Assembly: GCA_019973155.2 (NCBI GenBank) | Contig: BPQB01000003.1 | Location: 868,001 to 932,000 of the forward strand | Reading direction: 5' to 3' | Origin: Phanerochaete sordida | Lineage: Eukaryota; Basidiomycota; Agaricomycetes; Polyporales; Phanerochaetaceae | Length of the DNA stretch: 64,000 nucleotides | Shown here: positions 41,138 through 51,717 of the stretch, in pieces | Layout: each line of letters starts with the position of its first letter | Position numbering within the stretch: position 1 is the stretch's first letter | Made by a program: the position numbers and the translations under genes | The notes under the pieces: model-generated | Seen by the model: only the letters and a program-made list of their open reading frames with translations | What the model was told of the DNA's origin: nothing | Databases searched by the model: none

Positions 41138-42743
41138 ATGGCCGAGTTCGAGGACGTGCTCACGAACCAGCCGGTCGTCATCGACAACGTGAGTGCCCCG
41201 CCGCCGCTCCCGCCGTGCGCCGTGCGCGACGCGTGCTGACTGCGCGCAGGGCTCCGGGGCGATCAAGGCTGGCTTCGCCGGGCAAGACCACCCAAAATGC
41301 TTCTTCCCGTCCTTGTGCGTCTCCTACGGTTAGGGCCCTCCCCGCCTGCGCGAGCGCGTCCGCTGACGTCTGCGCTGCCCCGCCCGCGGGGCCGCCGTAC
41401 CTGCAGTGTCGGCCGCCCGAAGCACATACGCGTCATGGCCGGTGCGCTCGAGGGCGACGTGTTCATCGGGCGCAAGGCCCAGGAATTCCGCGGGCTGCTC
41501 AAGATCAAGTATCCCATGGAACACGGCATCGTGACAGATTGGGACGACATGGAACGGATATGGAGCTGGGTGTACGCTGAGGAGCTGGGCACGCTCAGCG
41601 AAGAGGTGCGTTTTGGTCGTTGTCTGACTATCAACCAAAGCTAATCATGGCCGCTCACTAGCACCCTGTACTACTGACCGAAGCCCCGCTGAACCCGCGG
41701 CACAACCGCGACGTCGCCGCGCAAATATTCTTCGACACGTTCAATGTGCCTGCACTGTTCATATCTGTGCAAGCCGTGCTATCACTGTGAGCGTTTAGAC
41801 TTACTTGCGCCCCAGATATCAAACTGAGATTGCCTCGTCAGATATTCTTCGGGACGGACGACGGGTATCGTCCTAGACTCTGGAGACGGCGTCACACACG
41901 CTGTACCCGTCTTTGAGGGCTTTTCCATGCCGCATGCCATCCGAAGAGTAGACGTCGCAGGGCGGTGAGTTTCAAACATCAGGGCATCTGGCATTCAACG
42001 TTTACATATGCATGCAGAGACGTAACGGACCACCTTCAATTGCTCCTCCGCAAATCTGGACACCACCTACACACGACCGCGGAGCGCGAAGTCGTGCGCA
42101 CGATCAAAGAGAAGTGCTGCTACATCGCGCTCAACCCTGCCAAGGAGGAGAAGGAATCACAAGGGCGGACCGAAGAGTTCAAGCTGCCTGACGGCAACTC
42201 GGTCCAGGTGCGTATCGCGCCGTCTCGTCTGGCACCGAGAGCGCTGAACGATGTTGCCAGCTGGGACCGGAGAGGTTCCGTGCGCCCGAAATCCTGTTCA
42301 ACCCTGAGCTCATCGGCCAGGAGTACGCCGGTGTACACCAGGTGGTCGTGGACGCGATAAACCGTGTGGATCTGGACCTGCGGAAGAGCCTCTTCTCGAA
42401 CATCGTGCTCAGCGGTGGCAGTACTCTTTGCAGAGGTGCGTTTAATATCGGTCTCTTCTCGCGAACACGCAAGCTCAGTCAGCCCAGGCTTCGGCGACCG
42501 TCTGCTCAACGAGGTCAAGAAGCTTGCGCTGAAGGATGTCAAGATCAAGATCTACGCGCCGCCAGAGCGCAAGTATTCCACCTGGATTGGCGGTTCGATT
42601 CTTGCCGGCCTGAACACGTTCAAGAAGGCACGTAGACCGGCACTGTCCCTGCGCGTCGCTCTGACCACCCTTCGCAGATGTGGGTATCGGCCGAGGAGTA
42701 CCAGGAAGATCCAGACATCATTCACAAGAAGCTTGGCTTCTAG
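41138..42743 (+). CDS. ARP1: Actin-related protein 1 (centractin), dynactin filament subunit
   Basis: Arp1 forms the short filament of dynactin, the cofactor for cytoplasmic dynein. Exons 41138-41188, 41250-41314, 41407-41605, 41662-41786, 41842-41964, 42018-42207, 42261-42435, 42488-42627, 42678-42743; 377 residues, the usual length. Actin-fold signatures are present: [80 protein letters not shown]. It differs from actin as Arp1 does (no actin DNase loop, C-terminal IIHKKLGF). The last intron (42628-42677) begins with GC (AAG^GCACGT), which is the only way to join TFKK to MWVS in frame. Confidence 0.96.
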
Positions 42744-43134
42744 AGGACAGGTTTCATTTCCTTCGCATGTAGGAGCCCTAGCGGCCTGTTTCGTTGTCGT
42801 TGAGTACACCACGGTTGATACCCCACATTGTAATTCCACCATGAGTAACGCAGGTCGAGCGAACGCTTATGCAGACTTCATCGCTGGGGTCTGAAGATCT
42901 GTTTTTTTTGCGCAGTTCTGCTCTCGTAAATTTTGGTTGGCGATCGGGCAGAGATATGTCCGGGGGCTGTGCATGCGCATAGGAATTCATGGGGAGACGA
43001 GAGGAAAAGAGAGCAAGCATACGCGTAAGATACAATTGCAAGACAGCTTTTGCAGGGGTGGTATGCAGTACCGATGCGACGAATAGGATAGACCAAGTGC
43101 GACAACTGAAAACAGGGAGCAGAAGAGTAACAGA
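42744..43134. other. Convergent 3' regions of ARP1 and eS24
   Basis: About 390 bp between two stop codons. A T8 run sits near 42902. No gene seen. Confidence 0.5.
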
Positions 43135-43856
43135 TTACTTCTTCTTGGAGGGCTCCGCCGCCTTCGACTTGGCGGTGCCGCGGAGCTGAGGTGAATACGG
43201 GTGTTAGAACGGAATTGCGACAGATCATATGTCCAAAGCGCACCTTCTTGGAACGGTTCTTGCGCTCCTTGCGAAGCTTGCGGTTGGTCTTTGGTGGGGC
43301 CTCCATAAGGCCAGACTGGACGAGGGAAGAGACACGGTCAACGCCTAGACAGAGCAGCAGAGATTGTGCAACGCACGCGAATCAACCGGTACTTGGGCTC
43401 GAACTTCTTCTGGGAAGCCTCATCGTCGTAGATCAGGGCGAAGCCAGTGGTGCGTCCACCACCGAACTGTGTCCGGAGACCGAAGGTGACGACACGGTCC
43501 TTCTGGGTCTTGTAGATGGCGGCAATCTTCTCCTGGAGCTCGGACTTGGAGACGTTCGCACGCGAGGGGTGGAGGATGTCCACCACGAACTGGCGGCGGG
43601 CCAGGAGCCGGTTGGTGATGAACTTGCGCGTCCGGATGGTGACGGGTGCTGAAGAGTCGGCCTGCATGGCGCACGAACGGGGGAGTGTGAGCAAGGATGT
43701 TCTGAGGTTATCAGACGAGCTGCGGTACATCCAAGCCAGGGGTCACCCATCCAGCCGCATCCACCCCTCCTGCCACCCGGACCACCCTTCAGACCCCTCC
43801 CCAGAACCGCAGGCTCGCCAGACGTGCAGCACGGCGGCGAAACGTGTGCTCACCAT
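43135..43856 (-). CDS. RPS24: 40S ribosomal protein S24 (eS24)
   Basis: Small-subunit ribosomal protein. Exons 43856-43854 (the ATG alone), 43661-43377, 43315-43244, 43185-43135; 136 residues, matching the family's 130-136. The sequence reads [18 protein letters not shown], then [14 protein letters not shown], then YRLIR|SGL and [18 protein letters not shown]. The 192-nt first intron begins right after ATG (ATG^GTGAGC..CATGCAG^GCC). An apparent ATG beside the acceptor is a decoy that would give MQADSS. The second intron is 61 nt: the nearer AG gives only 32 nt and breaks the family alignment. It shares a 240-bp divergent promoter with the next gene. Confidence 0.95.
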
Positions 43857-44095
43857 GATTTGCTGGGCCCCGGGGTCGATTTTGCCTTGGTCGTCGCTGG
43901 CTGCCTCACTCTAGCCGCTGCCCAGAATGGCAATTGCCGAGCGCGCGCGCTGTTTGCGCCGTGTTTGCGCACCTTCCGAAAGCGGCCCGCGATCACGCCC
44001 CCGTACCCCAGCTTTGAGCCGCAGCCCGCTGAAGCGCCATGTCCGCCGCCCCTTGCTAGCCGACGTACACGTCCCGGAGACTGCATGTACAGACC

Positions 44096-44878
44096 ATGAG
44101 CACCACCAAATATGCGCCCACATTCGCGCCCTATGTACGCCGCGTTCTCCCCTCCCAGCGCAGTTCCATACTGACACCCGGACAGACCCCGCCGCCAGAC
44201 GACCCTGCACTCAATGCGTCATCAGCCACTAGACCGACCACCCAGAGAGCGTGGTTTCCTTCGCAGCATGTAATATCATACCAGTCTGGCGGGCTGCCCA
44301 CGTTCAACACTTCACAAGCTGGAGGTGCGGGCGCAGCGGAAGAAGCAGAGGCGGAGTCCGGAGCGAGCGCATGGGAGACGCGGTTCGGGATGCGAGTCGA
44401 CCTGCTTTCAGCGGCCGCATATCTGCTGGGTCCTGTCTCCGGTAGGCGTTCAAGCTCTACTACTGGTTTGAGTGGTGCTCAATTGACATCCACGATCAGC
44501 TTTGTTGATTCTCGTCCTCGAGACACACAACGACTATGTCCGCTTTCACGGTACGTCGCGATGCGTCTCGTGTTAGTCCGCACCCAAACTTAGCTGTACT
44601 ACCAGCCTATCAGTCTGCCCTTCTCACTGGACCGCTCGCCGTGATCCGGATGCTCTTCTCTCTGCTGCAACTCCCCCAATTTTTACGGACAACTTGCACA
44701 TTCCTCGTCGTGATACCCTGCCTCTATATGGCGTACGTTGCGCCTATATGCTCGAAACACTCGTGCTGACTGGGCTCTCAGGTGGCAAGCTTACATGGGT
44801 GCAGCACGATACGGCCTATCTCGCTTCCAGCTGCCTGTGATCGGTGCAATAGCCGACCGCTGGGTCACGGAAGAGTAG
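44096..44878 (+). CDS. Small multi-TM membrane protein (DUF4870/Tic20-like fold)
   Basis: Exons 44096-44441, 44500-44550, 44606-44732, 44782-44878; 206 residues. The first 95 residues are polar and Ser/Pro/Ala-rich; then come about three hydrophobic helices with the pattern LLSAAAYLLGP..LLILVLETHNDYVRFHAYQSALL, which matches the DUF4870/Tic20-like pattern in which a charged H-x-x-QS segment lies between helices. The C-terminus is FQLPVIGAIADRWVTEE. It is probably an endomembrane protein of unknown function. The third-exon acceptor chosen (44605) is not the first AG; the nearer one breaks the conserved HAYQSALL. Confidence 0.82.
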
Positions 44879-45213
44879 TGCCACACGCAACGCTTGCATA
44901 TCTATCTGTATTGTTCTCAAGAATGAATTTTGGACGTCATTGGATATCTTGAGTCGCAAGTTGCGCCTGCGACCTGCGTTCTACGATAAGTTTCGCACCA
45001 CAACGATGCAGTCATACTGACGTTTGGGTTCAACGTTCAACAAGGATAGGAATGCAGTTCGAAGCGCGAAGGTGTACATATCGACAAATGGTGTGAGTCT
45101 CATACAGTTACACGGACCAGCCAGTGTTCGTGCAAAGCATCACATGCGTACAAATCAATCCGACGTCACGTATCGCGAAGACCCCTCCATCCACGCAGCG
45201 ACTTTTTACGACC
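44879..45213. other. Convergent 3' region
   Basis: About 335 bp between two stop codons. No feature recognised. Confidence 0.5.
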
Positions 45214-46086
45214 CTAGAGCACTAGACACAGTCCAGCTAACTGGAGTCCGGAGTTGCAAGCCGTTGCCGTCGCGGTGCCGATGAGGTCCTGCAGAAGAGG
45301 CTCGATGGCGTTGATGATGGCGTCGGAAAGGTTCTCCACTGCGTCGAGAACTTCGTCGAGAATGCACTTGATTTCGTAAACGACTAGGGAGCGTTCGTCA
45401 ATACGAAGCGCAAGGTGGCAGCCGTTGCACTTACTGGGACCAAGCGTGGGGCCAAGGGTCGGTATCTTGTAAACAAAGTCGTCGACGTCGCTGAGCGCAT
45501 ACTTGTTCGCGTTGACGAGGTCCTTCAACAGAGTCTCGAGGTCGTTGCTGCGGTCATAGTTGGCGAGACCCTTGTCGGCGCCGAGCTGGGCAAGCGTGTT
45601 CTGGAAGCCTAGCAGGTTGCTGTGGAAGCTCGACAGCTCGTTCGCGCTCTCTTGCTCGTAGCCGGCGGAGCGACTTGACTCGGGCTGTTGCGCCAGTTGA
45701 TCTGCACGCGTGTCAGCAAGGTACACGGTCGGGGGAGTGGCGCACTTACGGAAGTTCTCAGCGTGGCGCGTCATCTGAGTATAGTAGTTGTTCAGGATGT
45801 TGATGTCGCCGACAACGGTGTTGATGTCACGAGGTTGAACAGCGGTACCGAGAGCTCCAAGTTGTTCTACAGAGTCCAAGACATCCCTCCGAGAGACAGG
45901 CGCGTGCGGCACGAAGAGAGGGTGCGACGCGTTCGGGGCCGGCGCGTAGTTCGTAGAGCGGACCGCAGGGAAGGCGACAGGTAGGGCGTGGACCGGAGCG
46001 ACGAGAGAGACGGTGCCGAGGAAGACGAGAACCGACCAGCCGAGGACGTTGAGAACGAGGAAGAGGGCGCGGAGAGGCGAGTACAT
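45214..46086 (-). CDS. Secreted helical protein of unknown function
   Basis: Exons 46086-45750, 45701-45435, 45383-45214 give 257 residues. A strong hydrophobic N-terminus (residues 7-35) is a signal peptide or anchor. The mature part is helix-forming and rich in Ala, Leu, Asn and Asp, with regular polar/apolar spacing, and ends in a hydrophobic stretch with two Cys (ACNSGLQLAGLC). Another Cys (IKC) lies 42 residues before the end. It recalls helical hydrophobic-surface-binding or galactomannoprotein-like secreted proteins, but I cannot assign the family. Both introns (48 and 51 nt) are multiples of three without stops, so the unspliced frame also runs to the same stop, giving 290 residues. 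Confidence 0.75.
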   Translation of the reverse strand: MYSPLRALFLVLNVLGWSVLVFLGTVSLVAPVHALPVAFPAVRSTNYAPAPNASHPLFVPHAPVSRRDVLDSVEQLGALGTAVQPRDINTVVGDINILNNYYTQMTRHAENFRKCATPPTVYLADTRADQLAQQPESSRSAGYEQESANELSSFHSNLLGFQNTLAQLGADKGLANYDRSNDLETLLKDLVNANKYALSDVDDFVYKIPTLGPTLGPSKCNGCHLALRIDERSLVVYEIKCILDEVLDAVENLSDAIINAIEPLLQDLIGTATATACNSGLQLAGLCLVL

Positions 46087-46653
46087 CTTGCGGAGGCGAG
46101 CGTTGGACTGACTTGCAGTGTTGGCGTCGAAGTCGGAAGGGCGGCGGCTAGCGCACGGGGGATTAAAAGGTGGGTAGAGTAGCGGATAGCTTGAGGAGGA
46201 AGTGGTTGCAGAACAAGTGCGACGGGGGCATGTTCGTTTTCGACGCTGCTTCTTATACCTGCGCGAGCCTGAACTCTATTTCGCGGCGTCGCCCGGTGCT
46301 TCGACGACGCGTTCGCCGAACTTGGACGTGTCGCGCACACCCCGTGCCCTGACCCGAGCCTTTGCGTGTGTGAAAGAGTATAGATTGCGAAAGGGAGGGG
46401 TCTAATATAAGCGTATAAATATTCCACTTCCGAATCCAAAGCCGGCAGCACGAACGCGCGACGCAAAGCACCCGCCGCGCGCTGCTACTCGATACCCAAA
46501 GTCCCGGCGTCGGCAGCGACGCCCTAATGTCCAAAGAGTGTGTTGTGAAACGATCGTGAGACGAATGTCGGGTCCGGATTCTCTCAAAAATCTCCTGGTA
46601 TCACAGCGTAGGCTGGTTTGTTCCGTGAGGCTGAGGCTCTGAATGAAACGTCC
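46087..46653. other. Intergenic region upstream of the helical secreted protein
   Basis: About 570 bp. An AT-rich element near 46414-46430 (GCGTATAAATATTCC) is the most TATA-like sequence, but it lies more than 300 bp from the start codon and may serve no gene. No coding feature. Confidence 0.45.
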
Positions 46654-48549
46654 TTAAGCAGAGACGCAAGACTTGGCGTCCTTCGCGACCTTGAAGCCCT
46701 TCGCGCAGCTCGAGACTATGGAAGACACATCAACATCTCACTCTGACAATGATTCAACGGTTTACTCACCGACGCAAGCACCCTTGGTGCAGGCAACGTT
46801 GACCGCGCTGGGGATCTCAGTGCAGTCCTGGCCAGCGCCGGTCGACGCGCAGCCACCGCACGAGGTGAGGTCGGCGGTGGTGTCGAGGCACTCGTAGTCA
46901 CCCGAAGAGCTCATGAGGCCCTTGATGGGGCACGCAGAGAGCGGCGACGGGCAGAGCGTGACCGCGCGCGACTTAGCGTGGCGCTTGTGGCCGGCGAGGC
47001 CTGACGGCTTCGGCGGGTTCGAGGGCGCGGTGGGAGGCTGCGGGTAGCACTTGAGGTCGCTGCCGTTCCAGGTCCAGCCGTTCTGGCACTGCGGCGGCGG
47101 GCTGCTCGGCGTCGTCGGCTGCGAGGGCACGCAGCACTGCTTGCCGGTGTGCCAGTACCACGACGAGGGCGGGCACGAGGTGCCGCTCGGGGGCGAGGGC
47201 GGGTTGGGCTGACCGCCGTGGGGCAGGCAGCATTCCTTGGTAGGGAACCTGTGGCGATGATTAGCACATCGACGGAGCGACAGCACACATATGTACGTAC
47301 CAGAAGTCAGAGCTGCTGCAGTCGCTGGGGCCGGTAGGGGTGGCAGGAGCCGAAGGGGTCGAGGGCTTGGTGGGCTGGGAAGGGGTCGACGGCGTCGAGC
47401 TGCTGCCATGCGGGTAGCACTTCAAGTCAAGGGAGCTCCAGAAGCAGTCAGGGTTGCACGAGGGCGCCGGGCTGCTAGGGGTCTGAGGCTGCGAAGGGAC
47501 ACAGGCGGTGTGTTCGTTGCTCCAGTACCAGCCGTTAGTTGGGCAGGTCACGCCGGAAGGCGGGCTGGGAGGGTTGGGCTGGCCGCCGTGGGGCAGGCAG
47601 CAGCTCTTGTCCTGGAAGCTATGATAAAAGTCAGCTACAATTCTGCTGACAAGCTTTCATACGGGACGTACAAGAAGTTGTTGTTGCCACAGTCGCTGCT
47701 GCTGGTCGGGTTAGCCGGAGCAGTGGGCGTGACGGGAGTAGCGGGGGCCGAAGGAACCGAGGGCTTGGTGGGCTGAGACGGGGCCGAAGGCGTCGAGCTG
47801 CTGCCGTGCGGGTAGCACTTCAAGTCGAGGGAGCTCCAGAAGCAATCAGGGTTGCACGAGGGCGCCGGGCTGCTGGGGGTCTGAGGCTGCGATGGGACAC
47901 AGGCGGTGTGGTTGTCGCTCCAGTACCAGCCGTTGGTCGGGCAAGAAACACCAGATGGCGGGCTGGGCGGGTTAGGCTGGCCACCGTGGGGCAGGCAGCA
48001 GCTCTTGTCCTGGAAGCTACGATAAAATTCAGTTACACTGACTCCGCTACACTTCCGTACGGAACATACAAGAAGTTGTTGCTGCCACAGTCACTGCTGG
48101 AGCTCGGGGTCGCAGGAGCCGAAGGCGTCACCGGTGTGGCGGGCGCGGACGGCGTGGACGGCTTGGTAGGAGCAGGCGGCGAAGGCGTCGCGCCGTTGGG
48201 GTAGCACTTCAGGTCGAGGTCGTGCCAGAAGCAGTCGTCCTGACACTGAGGCGGAGGCGAGCTGGAGGTCTGAGGCTGGTGGGGCACACAGCACTCGTAG
48301 GTATCATGCCATTGCCAGCCGTTCGTCGGGCAAGACACGCCGGAGGGCGCAGGGGGAGGGTTGGGCGTGCCGCCCTGCTTGAGACAGCATGACTTCTGCT
48401 GGAAGCTGCGCGGCGAGGTGAGTCCGAGAAAAGCAGCTAAAGCGTCGTGGCACATACAAGAACTCGCCGGAGCTACAGTTGTCGTTCGTAGCAAAGACGT
48501 ATGGGAGGGCAGCAGCCGCAAACAGCAGCGCGCTCGAGAGACGAGCCAT
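46654..48549 (-). CDS. CPL1-like secreted Cys-rich protein with four tandem repeats
   Basis: Exons 48549-48458, 48405-48070, 48016-47672, 47618-47301, 47248-46770, 46715-46654; 543 residues. A signal peptide (about 20 residues) is followed by four repeats of 110 or so residues. Each begins with a CC pair (QKSCC, DKSCC, DKSCC, TKECC), continues through NPP.PPSG..CP..W.W, C.P.QP.T..S..P.C, W...DLKCYP, and ends in a Pro/Thr/Ser linker. Repeats 1 to 3 are each one exon of 318-345 nt. The C-terminal 110 residues are a CPL1-like domain: [38 protein letters not shown], then C-rich [14 protein letters not shown]1 proteins are secreted fungal Cys-rich proteins; the Cryptococcus member affects host interaction. 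The CTTATAAG at 48649-48656 is a plausible TATA element. Confidence 0.87.
47301..48405 (-). repeat. Tandem duplicated exon-intron units in the CPL1-like gene
   Basis: Exons 48405-48070, 48016-47672 and 47618-47301 encode one repeat each and have the same phase (start with one base, end with two). Exons 48016-47672 and 47618-47301 are nearly identical over most of their length. The two introns between these three exons (48017-48069 and 47619-47671) share donor GTAYGTYCCGTAYGRAAG and an acceptor tail of TTTTATCRTAG, so intron and exon were copied together. Confidence 0.8.
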
Positions 48550-49471
48550 TATTAATGAGCGTTGAGCCAAAGGAATGACAGCAGAACAACTGCGAGAGGA
48601 GACCGAGCGAAGGGAAACGGGTTCTGGGCGGGACGGGGGTTGGATGGGCTTATAAGGCCGGCAGTTTCGTCCGCGATCTGGATGTATGAGACCAGATTCG
48701 CGGTCGTAGCCATCACGGCAGAATTTTTGACAAACCTGATTCTGATCAGCCGTGTGCTCCCTGATTCTGGACGGTCTGCTCCTTGTCTGGCCGCGCGCGC
48801 GTTGTATCTTCCTGGGTACGCGTTGCCATCGCCTGTTTCCGCGCTGTCAACGGCGAGCAGACGGAGCACGAGCACCTGCCTGGGAGCGGTGCACGCCCGC
48901 GGTGGTGCGCGGGCGCTGGATGCGACGGGCACGGTTCGGCGCGAGGCCCTCCTCCGTCGCTAGGCGAACGCGGCCGCAACGTTCTCGCCAATCGGGTGTA
49001 GCGCGCCCAACGCTTCTCGATCTCATCAACGGGCGCTCGCACGAGCCTTCCCCGCTCTCGAGCCCGCCACGGGGTCGCCATGGCCGTCGCTCGGGAAATC
49101 CGACGCCCCTTCCGCCAGGTTGTGCGCCCAACGTGCCCGACAACGCTGGCTTGTCTTGTCGCCGACGGCCCGTTCGATGAGCCACGGGGTCCATCAGACT
49201 AACCCCGTAACCACGGCCCATCCTTGCAATCCTCGGGTTCTGGAAGTTCGTCAGGAGACAACACGCCGCCCCTGGCGTCTGCATGCAACAAGATTGAATA
49301 GATGCACATACGTTCAGGTCCCTTCTCACAGGCAGCCCGCTTCCACACGTGCACGCCTCTTCACGACGGAACCGGTTTCGTAAACTACATTGATTCCAAT
49401 TCGTACTTTATGACCACAAAATGATGAACAGTACTGGCTTGCGCCAGACAGCTCGGGACCGAATCCTATGC
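48550..49471. other. Intergenic region CPL1-like / PP2A-A
   Basis: About 920 bp: promoter of the CPL1-like gene on the left and 3' region of PP2A-A on the right. A minus-strand open frame 48847-49329 has no domain or splice partner and is not called. Otherwise nothing seen. Confidence 0.5.
48649..48656 (-). promoter_or_regulatory. TATA-like element of the CPL1-like gene
   Basis: CTTATAAG, 100-107 bp before the CPL1-like start codon. Position and sequence only. Confidence 0.45.
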
Positions 49472-51717
49472 TCACGCTGATGGGCACAAGGTCAGCAACG
49501 CAACTCCCGACATTAAACACACAGTGGCGTACCTCCTTCGAGCGCGCGAACCTGCTGCAGCGCTTTTGACGCAAAGAACCGAACGTCGGCGTCCGGGTCC
49601 TTCTGCTGGGCCTCCAGCATCGGAACAATCTTCGACCGGACGAGCTCCTTGCCCTCGGGTGTGTTGCCAAACGTGGTAGCAAGGATCTCGAGCGACTTGG
49701 CAACGTTGAAACGGATGTTCGGGATGGGGTCCTGTCCGAGCTGAAGCAGCGTCTCGATGATTTCGCCGCTGATGATATCCAAGGTAAGGACAGGCGCGAT
49801 GGTCTTCGGAGAGTGGCGGTGCAAGTCAAATTAAAAACTTGAGCTTTTAATCATTGGTAAGAACACTCACCGTGATGGCCTGGACCGTGGTCATGCGGAA
49901 AAGGTATGTAGGATGCTGGCCCATGCCAATGACTTTAGGAACGATCTGGGTCTTTGCCCACTCGACACCGAACACCTCTGTCAGCTTCTTGAGGTTGACG
50001 GTTGCCGCCTCGCGGATGCTGTACACGTTGTCTCCCAGCCAGGACATGCAAAGGTTGCCGAGCTGTTCGTCGAAGAAAGGCTTGCCGAGTTGCGTCGCCA
50101 GCAGAGGTATGTACTCGATGATTGCCTGCCTGACGCGCCACGACTTGTCCTCCGCGAGTTCGATAATTGCCGGGAGGAGGCTTTCCGAGAGGAGCTCGAT
50201 ACCAATCACTGTGACGTTTCGATCAGCCACACGGTGACAGGCAATGCATGGGAATGAAACAGACCTTCGTTGACGGTTTCCAGCTTGCTGATGATGTTCA
50301 GCCGCACCTCTGGGAATTCGTCCTTGAGAAGATGCAGGAAAAGCGGCAGAAGGTGCTCGATGGTTGCCTCCTTTCCGAGGAGCGGTGCAAGGCCGGCAAT
50401 CTGGTTCGCAACCGCGGCACGGACATGCTGAGACGTGTCTTGGCAAAGGTCGCGGACGCAAGGGATGACCCGAAGCAAGATGACTTCCTTGTCGAGGAGC
50501 TTGGAGAAACCTAGATACCATTTAGGGTGGACTGAGACGCCACAAGGTGGTCGCACGCACCGGGTATTTGGCCAGCAGCAGCAGTGCGAGCTTCCGCCTC
50601 GTTGTCCTTGAGAAGCTGCACGTAGTGCTGGATGAGCTCTTCCTTTACTAGCTCTTCACCGACCGCCTCAGCAAGCTGATAGGTCCAATAAGTAGTTGCT
50701 ACTTCGATTCGGGTACACGGTTGCTTACCTCGTTGAAGTGCGCCGCCACCATGTACCGTACACGCCAGCTCTTGTCCGTCATAGACTGGCGGATCTGTTT
50801 CAAAAGCTGCTCCTTCACCTCAGCCGGCGTGAGTTGCTGCGCGATGGCGATCAAGTCCTCGACGGTCAACAGGCGAACGGAATCTTGGTCATCGCCCTGA
50901 AGGCGGCGGTAGATGGTGAGACCCTCGTTCAGCACATGTTGCTTCGACAGCTTCTTGACGAAATGCTATGTGAAACGACGTAAGGTAAGAGAACTGAACC
51001 AAGGATCGCGCTTTGGCACGTACACCCAACCACTTGGCCGCAGCCCTGCGGACCATCGGCGTGTCATCGGAGCCCAGCGACGCGAAGCCCCGCCTCAAAT
51101 CGTCTTGAATTTGTGGCGAGACCTTGTCGTATACCGGGTGATAGAGGGCACAGGCGGTCGTCCGCGAGGTGAACCACTCTCCTCGTGACAGCTTCTGGAG
51201 AAGGGGGATGTAGTATTGTTCAATCTGCTCCGGGCTGAGGTTCGCAGCAATCTTGGTGATAGACTCGGCCGCCTAGGCGTGTCCCAGATGCAAAAGTTAG
51301 TGCGCTAGGCGGGGCATGCGACCAGGCAGCACGACGCACCTTATCTCTCACCAACGTCTCCTCTACGGCAGACAGGTTTTCCAACGGCCCCAACAACAGG
51401 TGAGCATACTGAGGGCCGCCGATGTACTCCTCAAAATTACGGCCAAGCTCCTCCGCAAGGGCCAGCAGGACCTCATCTTCGTCATCTACAGAGTCTTGGA
51501 GGAAGGGTATCAGCTCTTCCCTGGCGCGTTCTGGTCCAAGGGCGAGGGCGATGGTGGAGATGCGATGGATGGCGTTGAGGCGTAGTTGGACATCGTCCGA
51601 ACGGAGCTCATCCATGAGGATGGCAATGGGGGCGATCTAGACATGGCTTCGCTCAGAGCTGAGCATATAGCCAGTGAACACGCGACCGACCTCGTCCGCA
51701 GAGAATCCAGGGTCCAT
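49472..51717 (-). CDS. TPD3: Protein phosphatase 2A scaffold (A) subunit
   Basis: HEAT-repeat scaffold that holds the catalytic C and regulatory B subunits of PP2A. Exons 51717-51691, 51636-51340, 51272-51024, 50965-50729, 50675-50561, 50510-50265, 50208-49871, 49803-49533, 49476-49472; 594 residues, near the usual 590. Exon 1 codes MDPGFSADE, and exon 2 continues with [22 protein letters not shown], the family start. Fifteen HEAT repeats are recognisable by recurring D-x-x-x-x-VR or RxxAA patterns ([40 protein letters not shown]). The last exon is inferred: a good intron (GTACGC, GCTGAC branch, ATCAG) leads to 5 nt ending in TGA (C-terminus EGA). If it is retained, the protein instead ends TPLCV at 49513. 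Confidence 0.94.

Noticed and set aside
43316..43376. A 32-nt second intron in eS24 ending at the nearer AG
   Set aside because: Too short for this genome (shortest about 48 nt) and leaves a frame that does not match eS24; the 61-nt version does.
48847..49329. Minus-strand 160-codon open frame
   Set aside because: No motif, Arg/Pro-rich GC-driven translation, no supported start or junction.
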